A stretch of 48,318 nucleotides of DNA from Pelagimonas sp. (lineage in GTDB: Bacteria; Pseudomonadota; Alphaproteobacteria; Rhodobacterales; Rhodobacteraceae): assembly GCA_025210345.1 (NCBI GenBank), contig JAOARX010000003.1, positions 1 to 48,318 of the forward strand. Reading direction: 5' to 3'. The translations under genes and the position numbers were made by a program. Position 1 is the first letter of the stretch. Each line of letters starts with the position of its first letter. Shown piece by piece: positions 1 through 7,312 of the stretch. A model generated the notes under the pieces. That model did no database searches and was not told where the DNA came from. It was given only the letters and a program-made list of their open reading frames with translations.

Positions 1-28
1 GATCAGGGCAGCACCTTGAGACACGAAA

Positions 29-517
29 ATGACGATGATGGAAAGAGACAATCTGACACCTGTTGCCCCTGTTTTGCCGGTTGCCCCATGGCTGGGTGGC
101 AAACGCAATCTGGCAAAGCGCCTGACGGCGGTGATCGACCGAGTGCCACACAAGACCTACTGCGAACCATTCGTGGGCATGGGGGGGATCTTCTTACGCC
201 GCAAAATGCGCCCCAGGGCAGAGGTGATCAATGATTACGGGCGCGATGTGAGCAATCTGTTTCGGATCCTGCAGCGGCATTACCCGCAGTTTCTCGAAGT
301 GCTTCGGTTCCAATTGACGACGCGCGCCGAATTTAACCGGCTGGTGGATACGGATCCCAACACCCTGACCGACCTCGAGCGTGCGGCCCGCTTCCTGTAT
401 CTCTAGCGGACAGCCTTTGGCGGAAAAGTGTCCGGTCGGAATTTCGGTGTCAGCAAGGACCGTCCTGGACGGTTCAATCTGACCACGTTGGAACCCATGC
501 TGGAAGACCTGCATAGA
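29..517 (+). pseudogene. DNA adenine methylase (Dam family), broken
   Basis: The reading frame starts like a phage-type Dam N6-adenine methyltransferase. An N-terminal SAM-binding stretch contains PWLGGKRNL (about residues 20-28) and EPFVGMGGIFLRRK (about 46-59), followed by the family's helical DNA-recognition part. The frame is cut by an amber codon at 404-406. The same frame continues with family-like sequence (RTAFGGKV, GRNFGVS, LEPMLEDLH) to about base 517, so this is an in-frame nonsense mutation, most simply CAG to TAG after FLYL. After LEDLHR the homology stops and the catalytic DPPY region is missing, implying a deletion. It should be inactive. It probably once belonged to a prophage or restriction cargo, in keeping with the hsdM fragment that follows. 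Confidence 0.75.
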
Positions 518-533
518 GGGCATAGCGTCGAAG

Positions 534-692
534 ATGTCCGAGCGCCCAAGCCCCGATGCAACCCGATCCGCTGTGCTCAGCGCCATCCGCGCTCAACAGG
601 CCAGATTGGAAAAAGATCCCACATATCCTTTCAAAGCGGACGAATTCACCGTCCTGATTGAACAAGAATTACAGAAAGACCGAGCAGATTAA
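534..692 (+). CDS. Small hypothetical protein upstream of hsdM fragment
   Basis: This 52-codon frame starts with ATG (MSERPSPDATRSAVLSAIRA) and ends with TAA directly followed by the hsdM ATG (TAAATG), so the two would be translationally coupled. The product is charged and probably helical, with no signal peptide or membrane segment. I do not recognise a family. Small frames are often found directly upstream of hsdM in type I restriction loci, so it may be a genuine partner of the lost system or just the surviving 3' end of a longer gene. No clear Shine-Dalgarno sequence precedes its ATG. Confidence 0.4.
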   Translation: MSERPSPDATRSAVLSAIRAQQARLEKDPTYPFKADEFTVLIEQELQKDRAD

Positions 693-977
693 ATGACACC
701 TATTACCCAATCCGAGATTAACAAAGCCGCCTGGGGTGCTTGTGACACCTTCCGAGGTGTGGTCGATCCATCGATCTACAAGGATTACGTCCTGACCATG
801 CTGTTTCTGAAATACGTCAGCGACGTATGGAAGGATCATCGCGCACGGTACGAAGCTGAACATCCCAACGCCCCCGAACTGGTCGATGCGCTGATGCAGC
901 AGGAGGCGTTTGTGCTGCCCACTGGGGCGGGGTTTGATGATATCCACGCCCGTCGCCATGAGGCAGGCAAACCCTGA
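693..977 (+). pseudogene. hsdM: Type I restriction-modification methyltransferase HsdM, N-terminal fragment
   Basis: The 94 codons match the start of HsdM, the N6-adenine methyltransferase subunit of type I systems. Visible are the HsdM N-terminal helical domain with KAAWGACDTFRGVVDPS (residues about 10-26), YKDYVLTMLFLKYVSDVWKD (28-47) and FDDIHARRHE (81-90). A complete HsdM is about 500 residues and carries the SAM-binding and NPPF motifs, all absent here. Homology ends near base 966 and the frame closes after two more codons. The join brings in the 3' part of a minus-strand gene. No hsdS or hsdR is seen, so the system is dead. Confidence 0.85.
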
Positions 978-1600
978 CGCATTTTTTCCTTGATGGTGCA
1001 ATCCACAGCATGTTGTCCGATCTTCAGTTTGAAGTTACCGATGATCTTGGCCTCCGTGACTGTGATGCCTTCCTTTGCTAGTGCATTGAAAATCGTGCTG
1101 GTTGCACGGAACCTGTATTGATCGCGCTCGGTCAAATTGGGCAGTGGATCGTCGCGAAAGCTCCAGAAATCACTGTGGCGACGACTGCGCTTTTGTTGTT
1201 TGCGTTTGGCCTGTTCGTCACGATGTTGTCGTACCCATGCTTTGACAGCAGGGTGAAGATTCTTGAGGTCATCAAGCTGATCAGTCGTTTCAAGAGGGGC
1301 TGAAGGCTCGTCCTTTGGCCGCTGAGGTTTTAAGACCTTTGGTTTCGACTTTGGTCGTACTTTAGGGATTTCGAAATTCTCTAGCTGCCCTTTTTCTGGA
1401 GTGGGTAGCGGCGTGATTGTGACCTCTCGCCCCATTTCCAGCAGGGTCCAATGCCCGTGTGGAGGGCGGGGTATGCCGTGTTCGTCGCATATCTTGCCAA
1501 GTTTTGCACCTGCGACCCCAAGCTCATCGGATAGCTTGTTTAAGGGCTTCAACCAAACCAGTCGATGAAGCTCGGTTCTCGTCATTGAAATGGCTGACAT
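836..1600 (-). pseudogene. Hypothetical accessory protein, 3'-truncated
   Basis: The start at 1600 has an AAGGA ribosome-binding site 8 bases upstream. The first residues (MTRTELHRLVWLKPLNKLSD, from codon 6) are predicted helical and resemble a conserved hypothetical family of proteobacterial islands whose N-terminus looks like a helix-turn-helix and carries a PPxGxW motif, here PPHGHW. The middle is lysine and arginine rich. The authentic part ends near base 975: past that point the frame reads the antisense of the hsdM fragment, so the last 45 or so codons are artificial. The gene was therefore truncated by the same event that truncated hsdM. Function unknown. Confidence 0.55.
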
Positions 1601-1669
1601 CAGGGTATCCTTCTAGGCTTTAAGCTATTGCTATGCCGCTGGAAACGCAGCTAGGGTCGTGATATTCGA

Positions 1670-2419
1670 ATGATCAATATTCCCCGTTTTAATTGGACGA
1701 AACACTTGCCGCCATCCCGTTTTCTGTTCCGTATGACACACTACAGGAATTTGCAGACTTACCTGAGTTCGGGATCTTTGTTTGCGAAGAATAGCCCTCA
1801 TCTTCAGGCTGGTTATCGCATTTCTTATGATGAGATTGTTGCGCGTCGGGGAACTCGCGACTTCACGACGCCCAGTGGTTCAAATGTTAATGATTTCGTT
1901 CCTTTCTATTTTTCACCAAGCACCAGCATGGCGTTCACGATTCACAAGGGAAATGTACCGCTGAAGGCTCCTGATGGTGCGTGTCTCGGCATGGCATCCA
2001 TGAATGATGTTGCGTACCTCGTAGTTCAACCCGCTACGCTGTCCGTATCAGGCAGAGAGTTTTGGTTTACCAATATCGCCTGCAACTCTGGTGTCCCTGC
2101 CACATACAACAACGATATGTCAGAGATGCAGAGCCATGTTGATTGGACGTTGTTTGATGAGACGCCGAAGATGGGGCGTATCGAAGAAATTGGGTACGGC
2201 GGTGTGTGCAGGTACAGCTTTGATCGAGATGAACCAGATCGTTACCGTATGCGTAGTAAGAAGCGTATGGCCGAGTTCATGGTGAAGGACTATTTGCAGA
2301 TGAACGAAGTTTCGTGCATCGTGCTGAAGAACAATACGCACTTGGATGACGTGCAGGCTTGGGTTAATGCGTCGGGCCTGCACTTACCTGTGTACGTTAA
2401 GCCTGGGTGTTATTTCTAA
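1670..2419 (+). CDS. darT: DarT-like DNA ADP-ribosyltransferase toxin
   Basis: The 249-residue product matches the DarT (DUF4433) family, which uses NAD+ to attach ADP-ribose to bases of single-stranded DNA and so blocks replication. Family landmarks are visible: the NAD-pocket segment with H24 and N27 (FRMTHYRNL), the FVPFYFSPSTSM segment (residues 76-87), and the catalytic glutamate in KKRMAEFMV (E202). Length is normal for the family and no disruption is seen. The gene is followed after two bases by darG, the classic toxin-antitoxin order. DarTG pairs are known anti-phage systems acting on phage DNA. Base composition is lower in GC than the core genes, in keeping with transfer on the tRNA-Cys island. 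Confidence 0.88.
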   Translation: MINIPRFNWTKHLPPSRFLFRMTHYRNLQTYLSSGSLFAKNSPHLQAGYRISYDEIVARRGTRDFTTPSGSNVNDFVPFYFSPSTSMAFTIHKGNVPLKAPDGACLGMASMNDVAYLVVQPATLSVSGREFWFTNIACNSGVPATYNNDMSEMQSHVDWTLFDETPKMGRIEEIGYGGVCRYSFDRDEPDRYRMRSKKRMAEFMVKDYLQMNEVSCIVLKNNTHLDDVQAWVNASGLHLPVYVKPGCYF

Positions 2420-2421
2420 TC

Positions 2422-3462
2422 ATGACCATAGAATACAAAAACGGAGATATGTTCAACGAGCCGACTGAGGCTATTGTGAACACCGTGAACTGTGTTGGTG
2501 TTATGGGTAAAGGCGTGGCATTGGAGTTCAAGCGTCGCTGGCCTGACAACTTCAAAGCTTACAAACGCCTTTGCGATGATAAGCAGCTATCGACTGGGCA
2601 GATGTTTGTCTTCGACAACAATGATTTTCTTGATGGCGGCAAACACAGATACCTTATCAACTTCCCGACTAAGCAGCACTGGCGTTCACGTTCGAAGATC
2701 GAATACGTGCGGGACGGTTTGGTTGACTTTGTAAAACAGGTCCGCGAACTGGGCATAAGGTCGGTGGCGCTGCCTCCGTTGGGGTGCGGTAACGGCGGTC
2801 TTGATTGGGCCGAGGTCAGGCCGTTGATTGAGGCGGCTCTGGCTGAGCTTCCTGATGTTCACTTCGTCATATTCGCGCCTGCGGCGGAACAATCCGAACA
2901 GACAGAGCAGTCTCAGGTCCCAAGTGATCTGACGGCTGGTCGTGCATCAATGATGGTTGCGTTCGCGGAGTTGGAGAAGTTCTTCGGTGGTCATCTGACA
3001 CGCCTCACTGCGCAGAAAATCACATATTTCTTGCAGGTTTTGGGAGTGGATTTTGGCCTGAAGTTTGCGAAGCAACAGTACGGACCTTACTCTGAGACGT
3101 TGCACGGCGCTTTCAAGGTGATGGAAGCGAAGAACTACATTAGCGGTTACACTAGCGAAGATCGTCAGGTTGTGGTGACGGCTGGCACTTACGCTGCTGC
3201 TGATGAGTTTTTGGGTGAGAGTAGGGCAGACGTGTCTGCGGTTATTGAGAAGCTGTCGTTGCTGGTAGAGGGTTACGAAAGCCCCTATGGCATGGAACTG
3301 CTTGCCAGCGTTCACTTCCTGTCGGTCGCCGAAGGTATTACCACGCAGCCTGAGATGTCACGTGCGCTGGAGGCATGGAACGACCACAAACGCGCAAGTT
3401 TCCCAGAGCCTGCCGTAACCGCAGCATTGGAGCGGTTGAAAGAAGACGGGCTTATCCGCTAG
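2422..3462 (+). CDS. darG: DarG-like antitoxin: macrodomain DNA ADP-ribosylglycohydrolase
   Basis: This partner of DarT removes ADP-ribose from DNA. Residues 1-155 form a macrodomain with the ADP-ribose loops VNTVNCVGVMGKGVA (19-33) and PPLGCGNGGLDW (118-129), and the lysine of FPTKQHW (K84) that matches the family's catalytic lysine. Residues about 175-346 form the C-terminal domain that in DarG binds and blocks DarT. Its KITYFLQ and YGPYS motifs recall the Panacea/SocA-type antitoxin fold, which is my inference. I chose the ATG at 2422, two bases after the darT stop. A GTG at 2407 would overlap darT and adds only five residues. Full length, no damage seen. Confidence 0.9.
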   Translation: MTIEYKNGDMFNEPTEAIVNTVNCVGVMGKGVALEFKRRWPDNFKAYKRLCDDKQLSTGQMFVFDNNDFLDGGKHRYLINFPTKQHWRSRSKIEYVRDGLVDFVKQVRELGIRSVALPPLGCGNGGLDWAEVRPLIEAALAELPDVHFVIFAPAAEQSEQTEQSQVPSDLTAGRASMMVAFAELEKFFGGHLTRLTAQKITYFLQVLGVDFGLKFAKQQYGPYSETLHGAFKVMEAKNYISGYTSEDRQVVVTAGTYAAADEFLGESRADVSAVIEKLSLLVEGYESPYGMELLASVHFLSVAEGITTQPEMSRALEAWNDHKRASFPEPAVTAALERLKEDGLIR

Positions 3463-3500
3463 TGGATTTCACTGTGCCTGACATTATGGATGCAGGTTTT

Positions 3501-4007
3501 CTATTTGCCATGTTTTGAATGCCATGCAGCTACTCTCTTTACGAGAAGCCCCAAGTAAATCTCGTGAAACAGCGGTTCATCTGAGCCATCTGGTATGAAG
3601 GAAGGGTGATCCTCTGCATCCAGTTTCCATATGCCCAAGTATTCACCATCATTGGTTATTACATCCCCGCCATCTTCGGTGCCATACCCAACAAAGTTAA
3701 TCTCAAAGCGATAGGGATCATCTAAATGTTTGTCACAGGCTACCGTCGCGTTGTGGTATGCAATCGATTTGTTCCTGTCACTGCCTTGAGATAGTTCCTT
3801 TCCATAGTGCGAAGCCCGCCATACAAAATGCGTAGATCGGCTGTCCGAAGAGTGGAAGGCATGGACCGGTATTTCAGGCAATCCGATGGAAAAGGATGAC
3901 CTTGGCGAGTTCATCGAGGCAAATGCCAAAGACATCATGGACCCGACAGCCGCCATTTTGGCCGCGAAGGAAAGCGATAAGAACCAGAATTGGGAAAACC
4001 GCCTCAT
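3501..4007 (-). CDS. Hypothetical protein, probably 5'-truncated
   Basis: The frame is open to 4007, but its first 41 or so codons are antisense to a credible plus-strand fragment, so the authentic part is probably 3501 to about 3885. That part has no internal ATG. The C-terminal half contains GYGTEDGGDV, DGEYLGIWKL and DGSDEPLFHE. These align in order and spacing with a protein in the tRNA-Ser island (42400-42816), suggesting one uncharacterised family. No membrane segment or signal peptide is present. Function unknown. It lies tail-to-tail with darG and is unlikely to be part of the toxin system. Confidence 0.45.
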   Translation of the reverse strand: MRRFSQFWFLSLSFAAKMAAVGSMMSLAFASMNSPRSSFSIGLPEIPVHAFHSSDSRSTHFVWRASHYGKELSQGSDRNKSIAYHNATVACDKHLDDPYRFEINFVGYGTEDGGDVITNDGEYLGIWKLDAEDHPSFIPDGSDEPLFHEIYLGLLVKRVAAWHSKHGK

Positions 4008-4191
4008 TCAGACGGCACAGCAAATCGAAGGCCGGTATGGCCAGCTGACCCAACTGCTGCAGATGTCGCGCCAATTTCAGGTCTATGAAACCAGCAATCT
4101 GAAGGTGACCAGCAACCGTGACACCGGTGAAAGCGAAATCCAGTTCCTGAACGAACACAAGGGTGCGGATGGAAAGACATCAAGGCGCTAG
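3886..4191 (+). pseudogene. Hypothetical fragment next to integrase remnant
   Basis: The 101-codon frame encodes a hydrophilic, mostly helical protein (for example WENRLIQTAQQIEGRYGQL and SRQFQVYETSNL) with plausible amino acid use. I do not recognise a family. It lacks a clear ribosome-binding site. Its frame extends a few codons upstream of the ATG before meeting the truncated minus-strand gene, so the 5' end is probably lost. At its 3' end the reading frame changes to that of an integrase C-terminus, so the last codons (KTSRR) may be an artefact of a junction or frameshift near 4165-4175. Confidence 0.35.
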
Positions 4192-4370
4192 ACTTCGACA
4201 TTCACAGCTGGCGCTACAATGCCGCCTGTGAACTGGTCGAAGCAGGCTGCAATGATGAATTGGTGGCCGCCGTGACAGGCCAAAGCCCAAAGATGGTGGC
4301 GCACTACACGCAACAAATCCGACAGCGTGTACGTGCAATCGAAGCCCAAAACCTGCGCAAAAAGCCGTGA
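4164..4370 (+). pseudogene. Tyrosine integrase, C-terminal remnant
   Basis: In the frame ending with TGA at 4368-4370 the sequence reads like the last 65 residues of a phage-type tyrosine recombinase. It has the HxxR box (HSWRYNAACELVEAGC), the GHS-like box as GQSPKM, and the nucleophile tyrosine in VAHYT, followed by a basic tail. The rest of the protein, including the first catalytic arginine and the core-binding domain, is missing, so it is inactive. Its 3' end faces the 3' end of tRNA-Cys 117 bases away, the usual place for the integrase of an element inserted in that tRNA. Confidence 0.7.
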
Positions 4371-4486
4371 TCCAGCGCCCCAAATTTGCAGCGAAAAAAG
4401 AACGGAACAAAAACAGAATGTTTAGACATTTGCTTAGACGCGAAACGCGCCCTTTGCAAAATTTCCGCTAAGTGCTTGATTTTAAA

Positions 4487-4560
4487 TGGAGGCGAGTACC
4501 GGAATCGAACCGGTGTACACGGATTTGCAATCCGCTGCGTCACCACTCCGCCAACTCGCC
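4487..4560 (-). tRNA. tRNA-Cys (GCA)
   Basis: The reverse strand folds into a full cloverleaf: acceptor GGCGAGT paired with ACTCGCC, anticodon loop TTGCAAA with anticodon GCA (plus-strand 4526-4528), a T-arm with GGTTCGATTCC, discriminator T and an encoded CCA at 4487-4489. It is the probable attachment site of the island to its left, since the 3' end points at the integrase remnant. Confidence 0.95.
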
Positions 4561-4581
4561 TTTTTCCGGTGGTGTGCGTGG

Positions 4582-4610
4582 GGTTTATCCGCATTGCTGG
4601 AGGCGCGCAA
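4582..4610 (-). promoter_or_regulatory. Candidate sigma-70 promoter for tRNA-Cys
   Basis: On the minus strand TTGCGC and TAAACC are separated by 17 bases, with the -10 element 21 bases upstream of the mature tRNA 5' end. The -35 is a fair match and the -10 is weak. Position and spacing are the main support. Confidence 0.35.
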
Positions 4611-4755
4611 GTGCATTCTCCTAACATTGCTCTGAACATTCTCGTATTGATTTCTCTCCGTTCCGTAGCCCTTGTGGGGCTTCACTTTATCGTGGGGGCT
4701 GCTTCAGGATTCGGTGTGTAAAGACAAAAGTGCGCCTGCATCTGCCGGTACTGCC

Positions 4756-5010
4756 GAGTTTGATGTTCGGGCCGCCTTGCGTCTGAATAAGTTCTATACC
4801 ACGCTCAGGGTCGATAACCTCGACTGGGAAAGCGTAGCTGTGACATGAACTCTTTCATGGCGCAGCTGATCTTCCTGTTCTTTGCGGCAGGCACCGATAT
4901 CCTGAACGGTGCCGACCTGTTCACCGATACCATCGAACGCATGGCCAATGCTGATGGCCCAATATGGATGCACGCCGTCAACTCAATATTAGCGCCAGTT
5001 GCTGCAAAAA
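4756..5010 (+). pseudogene. DNA methyltransferase (MmeI/YeeA-like) N-terminal remnant
   Basis: Two overlapping frames give pieces of one protein. The frame of 4756 reads EFDVRAALRLNKFYTTL and DNLDWESVAV, then stops at 4846. The frame of 4845 reads MNSFMAQLIFLFFAAGTDIL and LFTDTIERMANADG. Together they resemble the N-terminal helical region of large restriction-methyltransferase proteins, where a phrase like FMxxLIFCFFAEDTDIF is characteristic. A frameshift near 4830-4845, loss of the catalytic domain and no clear start show it is dead. It lies on the 5' side of tRNA-Cys, outside the presumed island, so it marks a separate insertion or an older rearrangement. Confidence 0.5.
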
Positions 5011-5124
5011 ACCGGTCACGACTACAAGTGTCACACTTTCCCAGAACCTTCTGCTGGGTCATTGCCGCGACGAGCGGATTGTGGCACAACCGATGCAACA
5101 TATCTGAACGAAAGAGTTTAGGTC

Positions 5125-5778
5125 ATGACTGACTTCCAAAACCGCCGGCGCATTATGGTCGACACTCAGGTGCGCCCCTCTGATGTTACCGAGTTTCCGA
5201 TCATCGACGCAATGCTGTCGATTCCGCGCGAATGCTTTGTTCCAAAAGATAAAATCGAGGCTGCCTACATTGGCGAGCACGTCGAAATCGGCGCGGGGCG
5301 ACACATGTTGGACCCCCGCATTTTTGCGAAATTGCTCGAAGCCCTGAACCTGACAAATCAGGATCTGGTTCTCGATGTGGGGGCCGGGCTTGGGTATTCT
5401 TCTGCGGTGATCGCCCGAATCGCTGAGGCCGTGGTCTCAGTCGAGGCGGACGAAACCCTTTCGACCGAAGCGGTCAGCCTCCTGTCCGAGCAACATGCGG
5501 ACAATGTGGTTTCCCATCAGGGGAGACTCGCCCAAGGGGCAGCTGCGCATGGCCCCTATGATGCCATCATTTTGCAAGGTGCGATCGAGCAGGTGCCCGA
5601 GGCACTTTTGCAACAGCTTAAAGAGGGTGGTCGCATCGCGGCGATTTTCTTGGAAGACGCCCTTGGAACTGCAAAGATCGGCCATAAATTGGACGGAAAA
5701 ATTACATGGCGCGCTGTCTTCAACGGCACCGCGCCATTGCTGGACGGTTTTGAAAAGATAACAGAATTCGCTCTGTAG
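5125..5778 (+). CDS. pcm: Protein-L-isoaspartate O-methyltransferase family protein
   Basis: A 217-residue class I SAM methyltransferase of the PCM family, which repairs isoaspartyl residues by carboxyl methylation. SAM motif I is LDVGAGLGYSS (83-93), preceded by the N-terminal RPSDV and PRECFVP segments common in alphaproteobacterial homologues. Where classical PCM has the active-site Ser-x-Pro segment, this protein has RHMLDPR (59-65), so the catalytic serine appears to be missing. Alphaproteobacterial Pcm-like proteins often show this, and true isoaspartate repair is uncertain. tolC follows after 33-39 bases, and a pcm-tolC pair is common in this group. Confidence 0.8.
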   Translation: MTDFQNRRRIMVDTQVRPSDVTEFPIIDAMLSIPRECFVPKDKIEAAYIGEHVEIGAGRHMLDPRIFAKLLEALNLTNQDLVLDVGAGLGYSSAVIARIAEAVVSVEADETLSTEAVSLLSEQHADNVVSHQGRLAQGAAAHGPYDAIILQGAIEQVPEALLQQLKEGGRIAAIFLEDALGTAKIGHKLDGKITWRAVFNGTAPLLDGFEKITEFAL

Positions 5779-5811
5779 AACGCGGATCATTGGGGATATC
5801 GAGGTGGGAAC

Positions 5812-7230
5812 GTGAACATGTTGGCAGGACGTATAAAGGTTGCGGCAACCGCAAGTGTCATCGCGCTAAGTTCTGCGTTCTTGGCCGCACAGGCCGCCGC
5901 AGAAAGCTTGGCTGATGCATTGACGGCGGCCTACAATCACAGCGGTTTGATTGATCAGAACCGTGCGACCCTGCGCGCAGCGGACGAAGACGTCGCGGGC
6001 GCCATGGCTGCCCTGCGTCCGGTGCTGCGCTGGTCTGGCAATATCCGGCGCTCTTTTGGCAGTTCCGGCGCCAACAAATCCCTGTCTGTCGGCAACGCCT
6101 CAGACACTGTTACGCTGGGTCTAACCGCTGAATGGGTTGTCTATGCCGGGGGACGCAATGCCCTTGCCGTTCAAAGCGCAAAGGAAGCGGTTCTTGCCAC
6201 GCGTGCCGGGCTTGTTTCAATTGAACAGCAGGTTCTGCTGAGTGCGGTTAGCGCCTTCATGGAGGTGCGGCGCGCGCTGGAAACTGTTGCACTGAGACAG
6301 AACAATGTGCGCGTCATCCGACAGGAAGTCAGAGCCGCAAAGGACCGCTTTGAGGTTGGTGAAATCACCCGCACGGATGTCGCCCTGGCTGAGGCCCGTT
6401 TGTCTGCCGCCAGATCACAGTTGGCGGGTGCGCAGGGTGCGCTTGTCAGTGCCCAGGAAGCCTATGCCCGGTTCGTTGGTCACCGCCCCGGCAAACTGAC
6501 CACCCCGAGGAGCCTTCCGCGGCTCCCAAACTCTGTCAAACAGGCCAAGGCGACGTCTGTGCGCACCCATCCCGATATGCTACGTGTCCAGCACTCTGTC
6601 GCGGCTGCCGAACTGGCGGTCGAAATCGCAAGAGGGGCCACCAAACCCTCGGTTTCCTTGCGTTCGACCTATGGCGCGACTGAGAATTTTAACAATCGTT
6701 CGTTCAGTCGCGCTGGGACAGTCGAGTTGAACGCCGGCGGTCCGATCTATAGCGGCGGTGCTTTGGCATCCGCGATCCGCAAGGCGCAAGCTCAGCGTGA
6801 CAGCGCACGGGCCGAGCTTCATGTCCTGCGTCACACGCTGCGCGAGGGGGTCGGCAACGCTTACGTCAGCCTTGAAGTCGCCCGCGCCAGCCGAGCCGCA
6901 TTTGAGAGCCAGGTCCGCGCCGCCACTGTTGCCTTTCGCGGTGTGCGCGAAGAAGCCAAGCTGGGTGCGCGCACGACTCTGGATGTTCTGGATGCCGAAC
7001 AAGAGCTGTTGGACGCCCGCGCCAGCCTGATTTCAGCGCAGGTGGATGAGACCCTGGCGGCGTACCGCGTCTTGGCGTCGATCGGTCAGCTGACCGCGGA
7101 AAATCTTCATCTCAATGTGCCCCATTTTGACCCAAGCGAATACTACAACCTGGTCAAAACGGCCCCGGCGGCTGTCAGCAAACAGGGCAAAGATCTTGAT
7201 CGCGTCCTACGTGCCTTGGGCAAGAAGTAA
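5812..7230 (+). CDS. tolC: TolC family outer membrane protein
   Basis: A 472-residue outer-membrane efflux and secretion channel. An N-terminal signal peptide (residues about 1-29, ending LAAQAAAES) is followed by two OEP repeats rich in long heptad-like helices, with the typical phrase GARTTLDVLDAEQELLDAR near residue 385. It would form the trimeric outer-membrane tunnel for type I secretion and RND or MFS exporters. The frame opens with GTG at 5812; an ATG at 5818 has better spacing from the AGGTGGG ribosome-binding site at 5802-5808 and may be the true start. It probably shares a transcript with pcm. It could serve the RTX protein at the right end of the window, which is only an inference. 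Confidence 0.9.
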   Translation: MNMLAGRIKVAATASVIALSSAFLAAQAAAESLADALTAAYNHSGLIDQNRATLRAADEDVAGAMAALRPVLRWSGNIRRSFGSSGANKSLSVGNASDTVTLGLTAEWVVYAGGRNALAVQSAKEAVLATRAGLVSIEQQVLLSAVSAFMEVRRALETVALRQNNVRVIRQEVRAAKDRFEVGEITRTDVALAEARLSAARSQLAGAQGALVSAQEAYARFVGHRPGKLTTPRSLPRLPNSVKQAKATSVRTHPDMLRVQHSVAAAELAVEIARGATKPSVSLRSTYGATENFNNRSFSRAGTVELNAGGPIYSGGALASAIRKAQAQRDSARAELHVLRHTLREGVGNAYVSLEVARASRAAFESQVRAATVAFRGVREEAKLGARTTLDVLDAEQELLDARASLISAQVDETLAAYRVLASIGQLTAENLHLNVPHFDPSEYYNLVKTAPAAVSKQGKDLDRVLRALGKK

Positions 7231-7312
7231 CAGAAACCGTTAATTTTTGCGATCTGTTGTTCGAATCTGGATCAGGGGTTAAGCTCTTTCCCGAGGCGAG
7301 AGTGAAAAGAGC

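Larger units (their letters stand above)
1..4490. mobile_element. Decayed genomic island abutting tRNA-Cys
   Basis: A mosaic of accessory genes lies on the 3' side of tRNA-Cys: broken Dam methylase, truncated hsdM, a truncated minus-strand gene, DarTG, hypothetical fragments and a tyrosine integrase C-terminus that ends 117 bases from the tRNA 3' end. An integrase next to the 3' end of a tRNA is the usual arrangement of tRNA-targeted islands. The left boundary and second att copy are not in the window, so the left edge given is only the window edge. Most cargo is truncated. The DarTG stretch and the minus-strand gene near 1000-1600 are visibly less GC-rich than the flanking core genes. Confidence 0.6.

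Noticed and set aside
4598-4605. TGGAGGCG near tRNA-Cys as a second att copy
   Set aside because: Only 8 bases match and it lies on the 5' side of the tRNA, in the probable promoter.
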